A DNA stretch of 64,000 nucleotides from Spirosoma radiotolerans (GTDB taxonomy: Bacteria > Bacteroidota > Bacteroidia > Cytophagales > Spirosomataceae): the NCBI RefSeq assembly GCF_000974425.1, contig NZ_CP010429.1:6930001-6994000 (forward strand), in the 5' to 3' direction. The position numbers and the translations under genes are program-made. Below, piece after piece: positions 36,101 to 44,678 of this stretch (position 1 is its first letter; every line of letters begins with the position of its first letter). The notes below the pieces were generated by a model. The model ran no database searches. It was not told the DNA's origin and worked only from the letters and a program-made list of their open reading frames with translations.

Positions 36101-36469
36101 AGTACGGTTATTCACGGCTACTTCCTGAGTAGCATAGCCAATGGAAGAGATAATCAGGACAGGCGCGCTATTTTCTGGAACGTTTAGTGTAAATCGACCC
36201 TCACCGTTGGTGGTTGTACCAACCGATGAGCTTCCTTTCAAGACAATTGTTGCGCCGGGTAGAGGAGCGCCCGTATCGTCGAATACTTGCCCAGTAATCG
36301 GATAAAGAATTTTTGTGTTGGTGTTCAAATTGACCTTTCGTCGGTTTGTAAGATGTATGGCTCTGTCATGAGCAAGCGTCGGGTTTATCGAAGCTATAGC
36401 CATAAATAAGGCCAGGCCATTTGTGATGCTGATTTGCCGTAGTTGAGTGAGGTACAGTTTTCTTAACAT
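33149..36469 (-). CDS. SusC/RagA family TonB-linked outer-membrane transporter
   Basis: A 1106-residue protein: signal region, carboxypeptidase-regulatory-like domain (~57-140; ITGQVFDDTGAPLPGATI), plug with VVVIGYGTQKKADLTGS and LYVVDGVPTTTINDLNP, then a long barrel ending YLFGINLSF. Unlike the transporter at 25371 it has no STN domain, so it should not signal through FecR; regulation must come from elsewhere. A 42-bp perfect palindrome lies about 117 bases upstream of the start. Confidence 0.95.
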   Translation of the reverse strand: MLRKLYLTQLRQISITNGLALFMAIASINPTLAHDRAIHLTNRRKVNLNTNTKILYPITGQVFDDTGAPLPGATIVLKGSSSVGTTTNGEGRFTLNVPENSAPVLIISSIGYATQEVAVNNRTTLEIRLLVDAKSLGEVVVIGYGTQKKADLTGSVAVIDVKELNQQPTAQITDQLQGRASGVTVQTSGQPGQAPQVRIRGINTFGNNTPLYVVDGVPTTTINDLNPNDIASMQVLKDAGAASIYGARAANGVIILTTKRGSKNEKVKVSYDAYYGTQRVKQGNVWNTLSPQEMANLKWVALKNTNPGEPINDAQYGSGATPVLPNYIAPAGAQTVDEALYTVDPNYSDPDDVNNFYRIVKANKEGTDWYHAIFKPAPITSHNISVTGGSDRGNYLFSLNYFNQQGTLIDTYLKRYTIRSNSQYNVNSHIRLGENLAYSVTDNPQVSINDPGGTIGMAYRAQPIIPVYDIRGNYAGGYGPGLGDAFNPVAMQARTLNNRGLSNRLFGNVFAEVDFLKHVTARTSFGGEIASSSYHSFSYPQYENSENSKTNSYSENATSSNNWTWTNTLTYRNTVKNAHNITVVVGTEAYKNRYREVGGTTLGFFSFDPNYVNLSTGSGTKNNYSDMNQDALFSYLGRLDYNFKERYLLGVTLRRDGSSRFLNYQYGWFPAVSAGWRVSEESFMKGISWIDDLKIRGGYGIMGNQLNVDPANAFTTYASSRVSSYYPITGSNSTITEGFERSRIGNPDAKWEKNINTNIGIDASLVKGKLQLTVDYYRKDIRDLLYNPERTGTSGQGQVPFINIAHMKNEGVDLSATTDIDVTRDLKLNATLTFTTYNNRILNISNNTPYFDEQSLNFNGSYVIRNAVGQPLSQFFGYQVAGFWNSQEEINTANAQVQQTAGDPNAVYQTDVAVGRFRYADTNGDGRITDDDRTFLGNPNPKFSYGLNLGATYKGFDFSMFLYGVSGNKIWNNLKWWHDFSSSFYSAKSHTALYDSWTPDHHDAKAPIQETVGSFSTASVPNSYFVENGGYLRARNVQLGYTLPANTLQKLGVGRLRVYVQAANLFTITKYSGLDPELTGNTTSFGIDTGAYPNQRQYLFGINLSF

Positions 36470-36585
36470 GCTTTTTGCGAGTTGAGTGATTGATTTTTAC
36501 TGAAGTGTTTAGTTGGATGGAAAGGAGTAATGAAGGTCTGTTAGTAGCTTGGTAAGTGAAGGTTATCGTTTGCTTTTTGATTCGG

Positions 36586-36627
36586 AGTGTGTCTTTCCAA
36601 CCGTGGCCACGGTTGGAAAGACACACT
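36586..36627. repeat. 42-bp perfect palindrome upstream of SusC
   Basis: Bases 36586-36606 and 36607-36627 are exact reverse complements with no spacer and a GC-rich centre (CCGTGGCCACGG). No T-tract or upstream gene makes it an obvious terminator. In the SusC transcript leader it would form a very stable hairpin. Confidence 0.85.
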
Positions 36628-37269
36628 TATGTATGAGTACTAAGTAATTATCAGCGCACTCAATCGCTCAAGGGGAACGGGCAAGCTTGCTTCAATGAAA
36701 TCTTAATAGGAATAATCGGATAACTTTTTAGGTCTAATACGTACTACGTATCAGGAGGATAAATGTACTATTTCTCTGTCAGAATAATATATATATAAAA
36801 GGTCAAAATTTGAAATAAAAAGGTAATGATGATATATAATATAAAATATTATATTAGATATATAGATTTTTTAAGAATAATCAAAATATTAACATTTAAT
36901 AGGCATAAATCACCATGAGTGAATGCTGATAAAACTTTTCATATATAAAATATTAGGTAGCCTTTAGATAAGTCAGATCTCTGATTAATTGAGCAATGCT
37001 TTACCAAGCCTGAAATCGCCGACCTTTTATTGTAATCACTTTTGTTTGTACCACACACCAGTCTTAATCCTTTGTAAATTTATTGCGATTAATGCAGGAA
37101 GTTTACTTAGGTTAAACTAGTGATTTTCAATTATATGTCTTAATTAAATTTTGCCTTAAAACGAATACAAGTGATGAACAGCCTATGCGGTTCAAAGCAG
37201 CTTTGCAAGTCTGAATTTAAGGCTACAACTATTAAATTGAAGTTTATCTATATAGCTATGCTGTCTTAA

Positions 37270-37449
37270 CTGGAGAAAGTGGCGGCTTTCATTTTACAAG
37301 CTGCTAGTAAAGTCAATGTGATCTTTGATAAGGCTCTCACTTTTAGAATTGACGGAGTCAGGGAGGAAGTGGGCGTTGTGGTTTTAAAGATAGAGCAAAA
37401 CCAGGTCGCATCGGCCCGGTTGATCGTTTACAATGAATTCCCTCATTGA
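37270..37449 (+). pseudogene. Short coding-like frame, possible gene remnant
   Basis: After a TAA, an open frame of 59 codons reads protein-like (GTG at 37279 possible start; segments VAAFILQAASKVNVIFDKA and IDGVREEVGVVVLKIEQNQ) and stops with TGA at 37447-37449. No family is recognised and no ATG start exists. It may be the remnant of a deleted gene or chance. Confidence 0.3.
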
Positions 37450-38050
37450 TCTATATAATCGGCTATGAACTAGAGACAGACTACCATTTCAGGGACTGAC
37501 AATGATCATGATACCTATTAATTTTTGCGTCAGGCCATTGAGCGTAACAGTAAGGATTTGTCATGTCCGTAAATCATTCGGAGGGTTTGACCCGTTTTGA
37601 AATTCATTCAAAACTTCAATGGTAAATAATTGAACAAAAAAATCGGAAAGTTAAGTTAGCCTCAGCAAGACTAGTCTTCAGCAGCCGTGTTCATAAACAA
37701 ACAATCTCTTCTACGCCAGAAATCTAGTTGTTAATCCTATAAAATTGCCCGCTTGTAAAAGTTCTATAAGCGAATCATGAGCTATTAAATAGATTTACGA
37801 ATACTGTAAATAAATTGTTTATTAAATATACGATTTATATATATTTACCCTGTACACGGTGCCCACTATATTCATACTATACGCTGATTAAGTCCAAAAC
37901 CCGCGCTTCGATTTAATACAGGAGCTAGGGCAGTACGATAGTAGCCTAACCTGGATGAACAGTACCCGAAGAGTAAATACGCCGTTAAAAATAAACCAGT
38001 CCTGACTTAACTTTATTATCCTCACAGTCCCAAAATCCTACTGTTTATCC

Positions 38051-39145
38051 ATGAAGCCTCACCTGTTAGTTATTGAAGATGAGGAGCCTATTCGACAGAA
38101 TGTGGCCGAACTGTTGACCCTTAACAATTTTAGCGTACAAACAGCTCCAAACGGCCGGGAAGGTATTACTCTGGCCATGCAGCAACACCCGGATCTCATC
38201 CTGTGTGATGTGATGATGCCCGGATTGGATGGCTTTCAAACCCTGGAAGTCATTCGGTCTAACCCCATTTTAAGTTCGGTTCCCTTTTTATTTCTGACCG
38301 CCAAAACCGAGGCCATTGACAACCGAAAAGGAATGGCCTTGGGTGCCGATGATTACTTGACAAAGCCTTTTAAGATCGACACATTGCTAAGCGCCATTTG
38401 GGCGCGGCTCCAGCGTGAAACGCACCGTAAAGCGCACATCCAGACGCTTATTCAGGAGCAGCTCTGGACCATTACAGGCGTCTCTACCCACGAATACAAT
38501 ACCTCCCTCACGGGCATATTGGGCTTTACTAGCCTACTGATGGATTATTACGGAGAGTTTAGCCGGACCGAGAATTTGTCAATGCTGAACATGATTAAAA
38601 TTAATTGCTTACGACTAAAACGATCCCTGGACAATAATCGATTGATGACCCGACTACAGAACATTAGCCCTTCAGACACTGCCTATGCTATTTTCAGTAC
38701 GGGCCATTCCGTAATTAATGCGGCTATGATTGAAGAACGCCTTGGCTCCATCAGTTACCGACAGGATCGAACGGTTCCCCATCAAATAGAGGTAGAAAGC
38801 GCTCAGGTCGGTATTGCAAAAGATAATCTGATTAGTATCATAGACGAGTTACTCGATAATGCCTGCAAATTTTCGACTGGTAGTCAGCCTGTCCACATAA
38901 CCGGTCGCCAAGATGACTGCCAGTATTCGCTGACCATCAAAAACGATGGACAACCCTTTAACACCGCTGACATGAAGCAAATCGAAGCATATCGGCAGTT
39001 TGAGCAGAGTCAATACGAACAGCAAGGATTTGGGCTGGGCCTGGCCATTGTTAAAAAGCTATTGGCGTTAAATAATGGCACTTTACTAATAGATAGCCTC
39101 TCAAGAAGCGAAACACAGCTAAGGGTGTATCTGCCCTTGATGTAA
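38051..39145 (+). CDS. Receiver-histidine kinase protein (REC-HisKA-HATPase)
   Basis: A 364-residue soluble protein. The N-terminal receiver has phosphoacceptor D53 in LCDVMMPGLDG and Lys in YLTKPF. A HisKA-like segment has His147 in VSTHEYNTSLTGILGF, and the HATPase has an N-box, DELLDNACKFS, and GFGLGLAIVKKL. The G1 box (normally DxGxG) reads NDGQPFN, so ATP binding may be impaired. Receiver-first kinases of this type integrate signals from other phosphorelay proteins. Its receiver is closely similar to that of the LytTR regulator at 43194, and the PAS kinase follows about 195 bases downstream. Confidence 0.88.
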   Translation: MKPHLLVIEDEEPIRQNVAELLTLNNFSVQTAPNGREGITLAMQQHPDLILCDVMMPGLDGFQTLEVIRSNPILSSVPFLFLTAKTEAIDNRKGMALGADDYLTKPFKIDTLLSAIWARLQRETHRKAHIQTLIQEQLWTITGVSTHEYNTSLTGILGFTSLLMDYYGEFSRTENLSMLNMIKINCLRLKRSLDNNRLMTRLQNISPSDTAYAIFSTGHSVINAAMIEERLGSISYRQDRTVPHQIEVESAQVGIAKDNLISIIDELLDNACKFSTGSQPVHITGRQDDCQYSLTIKNDGQPFNTADMKQIEAYRQFEQSQYEQQGFGLGLAIVKKLLALNNGTLLIDSLSRSETQLRVYLPLM

Positions 39146-39340
39146 AGGCGGGATTATAGGTTGACTTTCACAGGTTGGAAGCGAAGGCAGCAGGTTTTAA
39201 TGGCCGCTTAGCAGGGGTTAGCCCGGGTTAAAGCGACTGGACAATGTTGGCTGACCAGAATAAGCTACAGTAGCTAAGCAGAACTGGCGGGCAATTCCCC
39301 TCACAAGTAGTCAAGGCTGGTTAAGCTGGTCTCATTCACC

Positions 39341-42300
39341 ATGAAGATTCCTTTGCGGGCAGCCCAATTAACGGGTTTTGCCGAACAAGCGACCCAAGAG
39401 CGGTCCTTATTTTTCTTCACCCCTATACGTAATGAGCAGGGTCGCCTAATTAACTTACAGCTCTTCCAGGGCGGTCAATGGGCAGTCGGGGCGGACATTC
39501 CGGAGTCCTACTTATCTGACTGGGTAGTCCCTAAAGTAGAGGCTTATCTGTCCCGCCTTTGGCCGGCACTTGAACAGGGCATCAGCTGCTGGCTGGACTG
39601 CCAACTCACACCCCAAACGTCAGGCAAGCTAACGATTACTCCCATTCAGAATGGGTATCTGGTTGAGCTTCAATCCAACGATGCCTCTCCTCCGGCTCAG
39701 CTAGCGTCCGATCCCTTTCTGTCCCTGATGCAGGATCAAATTCAGAAAGAGCAACACCGACGGGTGACGGATTCGATGCTGCAAGTAGTGGCCCGACAGG
39801 TGCCTTGCCAGCAAATAATTTATTATACATTCACCACAAACGATCCGCTAGCCCTGGTTCAATACCAGTTAGTAAAGGGAGAGAGTAATGGGCCTGTCTG
39901 TATTCCTAGCGTGAGTATGGACTACCTGCGGGGCGGCAAGCCAATCATTGATCAGCAAATCGAAGCCCACACCCCGGGCCTGGCCACTGCACTTTCCCTC
40001 TATCAGCTTGGGTATCGTTCGTTCATGCTATTGCCCCTGCTGGCAAACAATCAACTGCTGGGCGCCCTGCTGGTGATGGATGCGAGCGCTCACTTTTTTA
40101 CCGCTTCTTATCAGAGTCTCCTTTCGAAGTGCGCCCATTCTCTAAGTGAAAGCCTTTTTGCCGAAACCGAACGGCGATTACCTATTCTGTTGGATGAGAT
40201 GAATCAGCTTCTGGATGCGGTTGTGTTTAATACGCCGGTAGCGCTGGCTCTTTTTCGACCCGTTTGGCAACAGGATCAGATTACAGATTTCACTTATCTC
40301 TTGACCAACCCGGCCAATGCCGCGATAACCGGGCGTAGCATTGCACAGATGGCGGCTCAGACGCTGAGAACCTTGTTTCCCCAGACTACCCGAGAGGGGC
40401 TTTTCGAGCGCCTGGTGAAGGTTGCTCAAACGGGTATATCCCAGCAGTACCAAGCACTCGCCCAGCACGATGGGCTTTCACACTGGGGGCAATTTACACT
40501 CTCGAAGGTGGGAGAGAACGTGCTGTTCACCGTTATGGATATATCTGCCCTTAAACAAAACCAGGCACTACTTAACCATCAGAATGCTCAGTTAGAGGAA
40601 CAAATTTTGGCGCATTCCAGACAAATTAATAAACTGTCGGTTCTACAAAATGCAATCTTAAAGCATGACGGTCAAGCTATTATTTCGACCAGTATCGATG
40701 GTATGATCCAAACGGCCAATCAGGCCTGTGAAAAATTATTGGATTACTCGGTTCAGGAACTATTGGGGCTGTACGTACAAGTGAAACCTGACCGTGTTGC
40801 CAATTCATTGCCTGTCATTTCTTTCCATCCCACCAAACAAGCCAATGGCACGACCGACATCTTGCAGCAAGCGCTGAATGGTGAGCATTATTCAAATATG
40901 GAATCGGTGGTCATAACCAAAACGGGTACGACTATTCCCATTCTTTTGTCAGCGATTAGTTTGCATGATGAAGACGGTGTGGTCATTGGCTATCTAGGAG
41001 TTGCCTCCAATATCTCCGCCTTAAAAGCGGTTCAGGGGCGACTTCGCCAGAAGAATCGGGAACTGAGCACCTTCTTCGAAAACGCCTTGGATATGCACTG
41101 TATCTCCGATAGCCGGGGCAATATATCTAAAGTAAACAAGGCCTTTCAAACTGCTCTGGGCTATTCAGCGGCAGAGCTAAGGGCGATTCCGTTTTTGCAG
41201 TTGATTCATCCCGATGAGCAGAAATTCGTGTACCAGCAGCTGCTGCAACCTATCCTCCAGCAACCGGTTCGCAAACAGATTAACCAGATGCGTTGTAAAG
41301 ATGGCACCTACCGCATCATCGAGTGGAATGCCATTGGCATCGATGGGGTGGTATATGGATCGGCCCACGACATTACCCAACAACAAGAGTCGGAAATTCA
41401 GCTACGGAATCTCAATCAGCGGCTACAGTTAGCCACCCAAAGCGTCGGACAGGGTGTTTGGGAAATCGATTATGAACGGAATTGCTTGCTGTGGGACGAC
41501 CGCTTATGGGAAATACACGGTTTGGAATCTGGCCAGGCCGACTGGTCTTTTCAAAAGTATCTGACCCTGGTTCACCCCAAAGATCTTCCCGCTTTTCTGG
41601 ATCGCGTTCAATCAGACACACAGAAGGATACGCTTTGGAATCAAACGCGAATCGTTCGGCCCGATGGCGCGATTCGCTACACTGAAACCAACGGAATCCT
41701 TATGCGGAACCAACAAGGAAAACCGGTCCGGGCAATCGGGGTGATGTGGGATGTGACCGAACGAAAGCTGGCTGAAGAAGCCCTGCGTGAAAGCGAACAG
41801 CGGTTTCGCGAGATTGCCGAGAACGTTGATGAAGTCTTCTGGATTCACTCGGCTGATCCCTTTCGCTTACTTTACATCAACCCGGCCTATGAACGAATCT
41901 GGAACCGTTCGGTTCAGAGTATTTACGACGATACGACCACCTTTATGGAGGGAATCGTGGCCGAAGACCGACCGGCGGTGCAGGCTCTTTTTGGGGATTA
42001 TTTGGCGGGCAAGGAAGGACAACTGGACTACCGGCTCGAGCAAGCTGACGGATCAATACGCTGGCTGTCAGTGCGTACTTTTATCGTCCGTGATGGGGCG
42101 GGACAGATTACCCGGCACCTGGGCATTGTCAATGACATTACTGGGCAAAAAGAAAAAGAACTCGTCTTGTTGGAATCGCTACAGCGGGAGCAGGAGCTCA
42201 ATCAGCTCAAATCGCAGTTCGTCTCGACGGCCTCCCATGAATTCCGAACCCCGCTGACCACCATTCAGTCTAGTGTTGACCTCATTACGATGTATCTAAA

Positions 42301-42934
42301 TCTGCCTCCGGTCACGGCCCGCGCATCGATTGAGCATCATGTAGCGGTGATTCAGAAAGAAATTGAAAAGTTTGATACGCTGCTGTCTGACTTGCTGACC
42401 ATTGGAAAAATTGAAGCGGGCAAAATAGCCTTCACCCCCCGGTGGGTAGACCTCCTCGCACTAATTAACGAACTGATAGCCCTTCATTTTAGGGGACATC
42501 TCTTCGATGATCGTAGCGTTGTGTTGCTTGTAGAGGGGACACCCCGACGGGTCTACTTGGATGATAAACTGATGAGTCATGTGCTGGTCAATCTGCTGTC
42601 GAATGCCTTTAAGTTTTCCAGCGATACTTCACCCTGCTTACGAGTCGTATTTAACCATAGTAACCTGATGCTGGCCGTGGTGGATACAGGTATTGGTATA
42701 CCATCGGAGGAGCTATCAACTCTATTTCAGGCCTTCTTTCGGGCCAGTAATACAGCGGGTATCCAGGGCACAGGATTAGGGTTGGTGATTGCCCGGCAGT
42801 TTGTTGAACTGCACCGAGGCCAGCTAAGTGTAGAGAGCGAGGAGAATAAGGGGACCACATTTACCATTCGCTTGCCAGCCGAGCCGGAAGTTCAGTCTAC
42901 GGCAAGGGATGATACCCAGGTAACGTCGGGGTAG
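39341..42934 (+). CDS. Multi-sensor (GAF/PAS) histidine kinase
   Basis: A 1197-residue soluble kinase. The order is a variable N-terminal region, a GAF-like domain (~130-275), about five PAS domains (~285-400, 435-560, 575-690, 695-815, 825-945; each followed by a PAC-type stretch such as GVMWDVTERK), HisKA with H966 in STASHEFRTPLTTIQSS, and HATPase with LVNLLSNAFKFS, DTGIGIPSEE and GTGLGLVIARQFVE. No membrane segment is visible, so it senses cytoplasmic signals (redox, ligands or light are typical of such arrays). The last PAS and the kinase core are almost the same as in the propeller kinase at 44679. The reading frame stays open for 63 codons after the stop. Confidence 0.93.
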   Translation: MKIPLRAAQLTGFAEQATQERSLFFFTPIRNEQGRLINLQLFQGGQWAVGADIPESYLSDWVVPKVEAYLSRLWPALEQGISCWLDCQLTPQTSGKLTITPIQNGYLVELQSNDASPPAQLASDPFLSLMQDQIQKEQHRRVTDSMLQVVARQVPCQQIIYYTFTTNDPLALVQYQLVKGESNGPVCIPSVSMDYLRGGKPIIDQQIEAHTPGLATALSLYQLGYRSFMLLPLLANNQLLGALLVMDASAHFFTASYQSLLSKCAHSLSESLFAETERRLPILLDEMNQLLDAVVFNTPVALALFRPVWQQDQITDFTYLLTNPANAAITGRSIAQMAAQTLRTLFPQTTREGLFERLVKVAQTGISQQYQALAQHDGLSHWGQFTLSKVGENVLFTVMDISALKQNQALLNHQNAQLEEQILAHSRQINKLSVLQNAILKHDGQAIISTSIDGMIQTANQACEKLLDYSVQELLGLYVQVKPDRVANSLPVISFHPTKQANGTTDILQQALNGEHYSNMESVVITKTGTTIPILLSAISLHDEDGVVIGYLGVASNISALKAVQGRLRQKNRELSTFFENALDMHCISDSRGNISKVNKAFQTALGYSAAELRAIPFLQLIHPDEQKFVYQQLLQPILQQPVRKQINQMRCKDGTYRIIEWNAIGIDGVVYGSAHDITQQQESEIQLRNLNQRLQLATQSVGQGVWEIDYERNCLLWDDRLWEIHGLESGQADWSFQKYLTLVHPKDLPAFLDRVQSDTQKDTLWNQTRIVRPDGAIRYTETNGILMRNQQGKPVRAIGVMWDVTERKLAEEALRESEQRFREIAENVDEVFWIHSADPFRLLYINPAYERIWNRSVQSIYDDTTTFMEGIVAEDRPAVQALFGDYLAGKEGQLDYRLEQADGSIRWLSVRTFIVRDGAGQITRHLGIVNDITGQKEKELVLLESLQREQELNQLKSQFVSTASHEFRTPLTTIQSSVDLITMYLNLPPVTARASIEHHVAVIQKEIEKFDTLLSDLLTIGKIEAGKIAFTPRWVDLLALINELIALHFRGHLFDDRSVVLLVEGTPRRVYLDDKLMSHVLVNLLSNAFKFSSDTSPCLRVVFNHSNLMLAVVDTGIGIPSEELSTLFQAFFRASNTAGIQGTGLGLVIARQFVELHRGQLSVESEENKGTTFTIRLPAEPEVQSTARDDTQVTSG

Positions 42935-43126
42935 TTTTGTATTCGACTTGTCCTAGAGTCGAACGATTACGCGATTACCATTGAACATCCAGGACAAATT
43001 ACAGTCCAGCGTGCATTGATCGACCTCGTCGAAGAAGCGCGTTCTGTTAAGAGTTTAGGCTTTATAGCCCCGATAAATGTAATTGTATTGCAGAAGATTA
43101 CGGACAATATCGCGCAGGATGGCTAG
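42935..43126 (+). pseudogene. Open, coding-like extension in frame after the kinase stop
   Basis: Directly after the TAG of the PAS kinase the same frame continues for 63 codons to TAG at 43124-43126 with protein-like composition (segments VLESNDYAITIEHPGQIT and ALIDLVEEARSVKSLGF). No start codon is present. It could be a former C-terminal domain cut off by a nonsense change, a remnant of another gene, or chance. Confidence 0.3.
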
Positions 43127-43164
43127 GCACACATTATGCTGATTTACAACTAGAATGCCCACTA

Positions 43165-43186
43165 GTAAACGATACCATTCGTTTAC
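43165..43186. terminator. Hairpin between convergent genes
   Basis: GTAAACGA (43165-43172) pairs with TCGTTTAC (43179-43186) around a 6-base loop, just before the stop of the minus-strand regulator. It is short, so it may be a weak terminator. Confidence 0.4.
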
Positions 43187-43193
43187 TTCCAAA

Positions 43194-43943
43194 TCATGGA
43201 TACGAACCAGCTAACCAGTGCTTAAATTGACCAAACCGGGCTCTGGTTAGAGTGGCTTGCTGGCTCTGACCGACGAGATCTAAATAAAGGCAGTACTTGC
43301 CTTTATCCCAGTACGTGTATTTTCGAACCGTTTGCCGATGAAGTAGCACTTGCCGGTTAGCCCGAAAAAACTGCGTGGGGTCAAGTTCAGCAGTTAAGGT
43401 GTCTAAGCTTCGATTGATTTGAAAGGTGCCCAACGGATGTTGCACAAAACACTGCCGGTTGACCACATAGAAGTATAGGCACTCGGCCGTTAGCAAGATC
43501 ATTGTGCCTTTTTCGTCGTGCCCCTGGATCGTGGATAGATAACCCATAGGGGGGCGTGGGGTTGGAGTCAGGAGGTAACGTTTCAGCCGGCTCTCGACAG
43601 CGGCCAGTAAATCTTTGATCATGAAGGGCTTGGTCAGGTAATCATCCGCTCCCAAACTCATCCCCCGGCGCAAATCGACCATGTCGGATTTGGCGGTCAA
43701 AAAGACGAAGGGAAGGTGGGCCAGGCCAGGATTCCGGCGAATCGCTTCGAGCACCTGATAGCCATCCATCTGGGGCATCATGATATCACATAAAATCAAA
43801 TCAGGCGGACGTTGGCTGGCCAACGCTAGTCCACTTAGGCCACTCGAAGCGGAAGCCACCTCATAGCCAGAAAGGGTTAAGAGTTCAACTAGATTGTGGC
43901 GTATTTGATCTTCGTCTTCAATAATTAACAGGTGGGTGGACAT
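43194..43943 (-). CDS. LytTR-family response regulator
   Basis: A 249-residue protein. The receiver domain (1-120) has D53 in LCDIMMPQMDG and YLTKPF. A LytTR DNA-binding domain (~145-245) has CLYFYVVNRQCFVQHPLG, DPTQFFRANRQVLLHRQTV and YCLYLDLVG. The receiver resembles OmpR/CheY-type receivers rather than the one in the regulator at 4573, so this LytTR protein arose by a different domain combination. It sits between two sensor kinases that end (42934) or begin (44679) nearby, and probably serves one or both. Confidence 0.92.
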   Translation of the reverse strand: MSTHLLIIEDEDQIRHNLVELLTLSGYEVASASSGLSGLALASQRPPDLILCDIMMPQMDGYQVLEAIRRNPGLAHLPFVFLTAKSDMVDLRRGMSLGADDYLTKPFMIKDLLAAVESRLKRYLLTPTPRPPMGYLSTIQGHDEKGTMILLTAECLYFYVVNRQCFVQHPLGTFQINRSLDTLTAELDPTQFFRANRQVLLHRQTVRKYTYWDKGKYCLYLDLVGQSQQATLTRARFGQFKHWLAGSYP

Positions 43944-44678
43944 GTACAGTTGAGGTATGGAAGTTGGGTTTGCTAGTCTATGCTTTGGGTATACGGTTGG
44001 TGGAGCGTTTATGGTTTTCCAGGTCCAATGCCTTTGCAGAAGGCACCAATAAAGCCAATGACAGTTTCATACTTTGGGAAAAATTTATAGAAATCCCGAT
44101 TCGAAACGACCATTATTAATTGGAAGGATAACCAAAGACGCTTACCCGCCTTTTTATCGAAATTCTTTGGTCAACTTCAATAGCCGGTAAGCTAAACCAA
44201 GCGGGCGCCCAACGCTAACTATGTTGACTTTCTAAATTAAACTGCTAGTTGAAGTGATATAATGGTCGTTTGAGGCAACTTCGTGTACTAAAGATATGAA
44301 AAAATGAAAACATAAATCTATTTAAGCCAATTTATCAAGTATAAAGTGTATTTCTGATGAGAAAACGTTCTCAAATAATATTTTTGAGGGAATTTGGTTG
44401 ACTATAGTGATTAGCCACTAGCCATCCCCTTAACTTACTGCATAAACTCTTTTTTCTCAACCAACTTAGTGTTACCTCCTGTGAATAAAGATAACTTTAA
44501 TTAAGTTTACATTATTCATCCCTTTCTCTTTTTAGTTGATACAGCGGTACAGATAACCCATTTATAGCTTAGTCTGCTTGCGCCTTTACCCGGACAAAAA
44601 GTGAAGAAACAATTGGCTAGCTAAAAGGGGCAAATTCAACAATATTTTAGTATATACATTGCCTTTGTTGAGCAAGAT
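43944..44678. other. 735-bp intergenic region
   Basis: Between the divergent LytTR regulator and the propeller kinase. It is AT-rich with no supported gene, and should hold the promoters of both neighbours. No clear TAnnTTTG box was found. Confidence 0.5.

Larger units (their letters stand above)
36470..38050. other. 1.6-kb AT-rich intergenic region
   Basis: A long gap between the divergent SusC and receiver-kinase genes. It holds the 42-bp palindrome at 36586-36627, a very AT-rich tract (~36780-36960) and one coding-like remnant at 37270-37449. Otherwise I see no gene or RNA. Confidence 0.6.
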
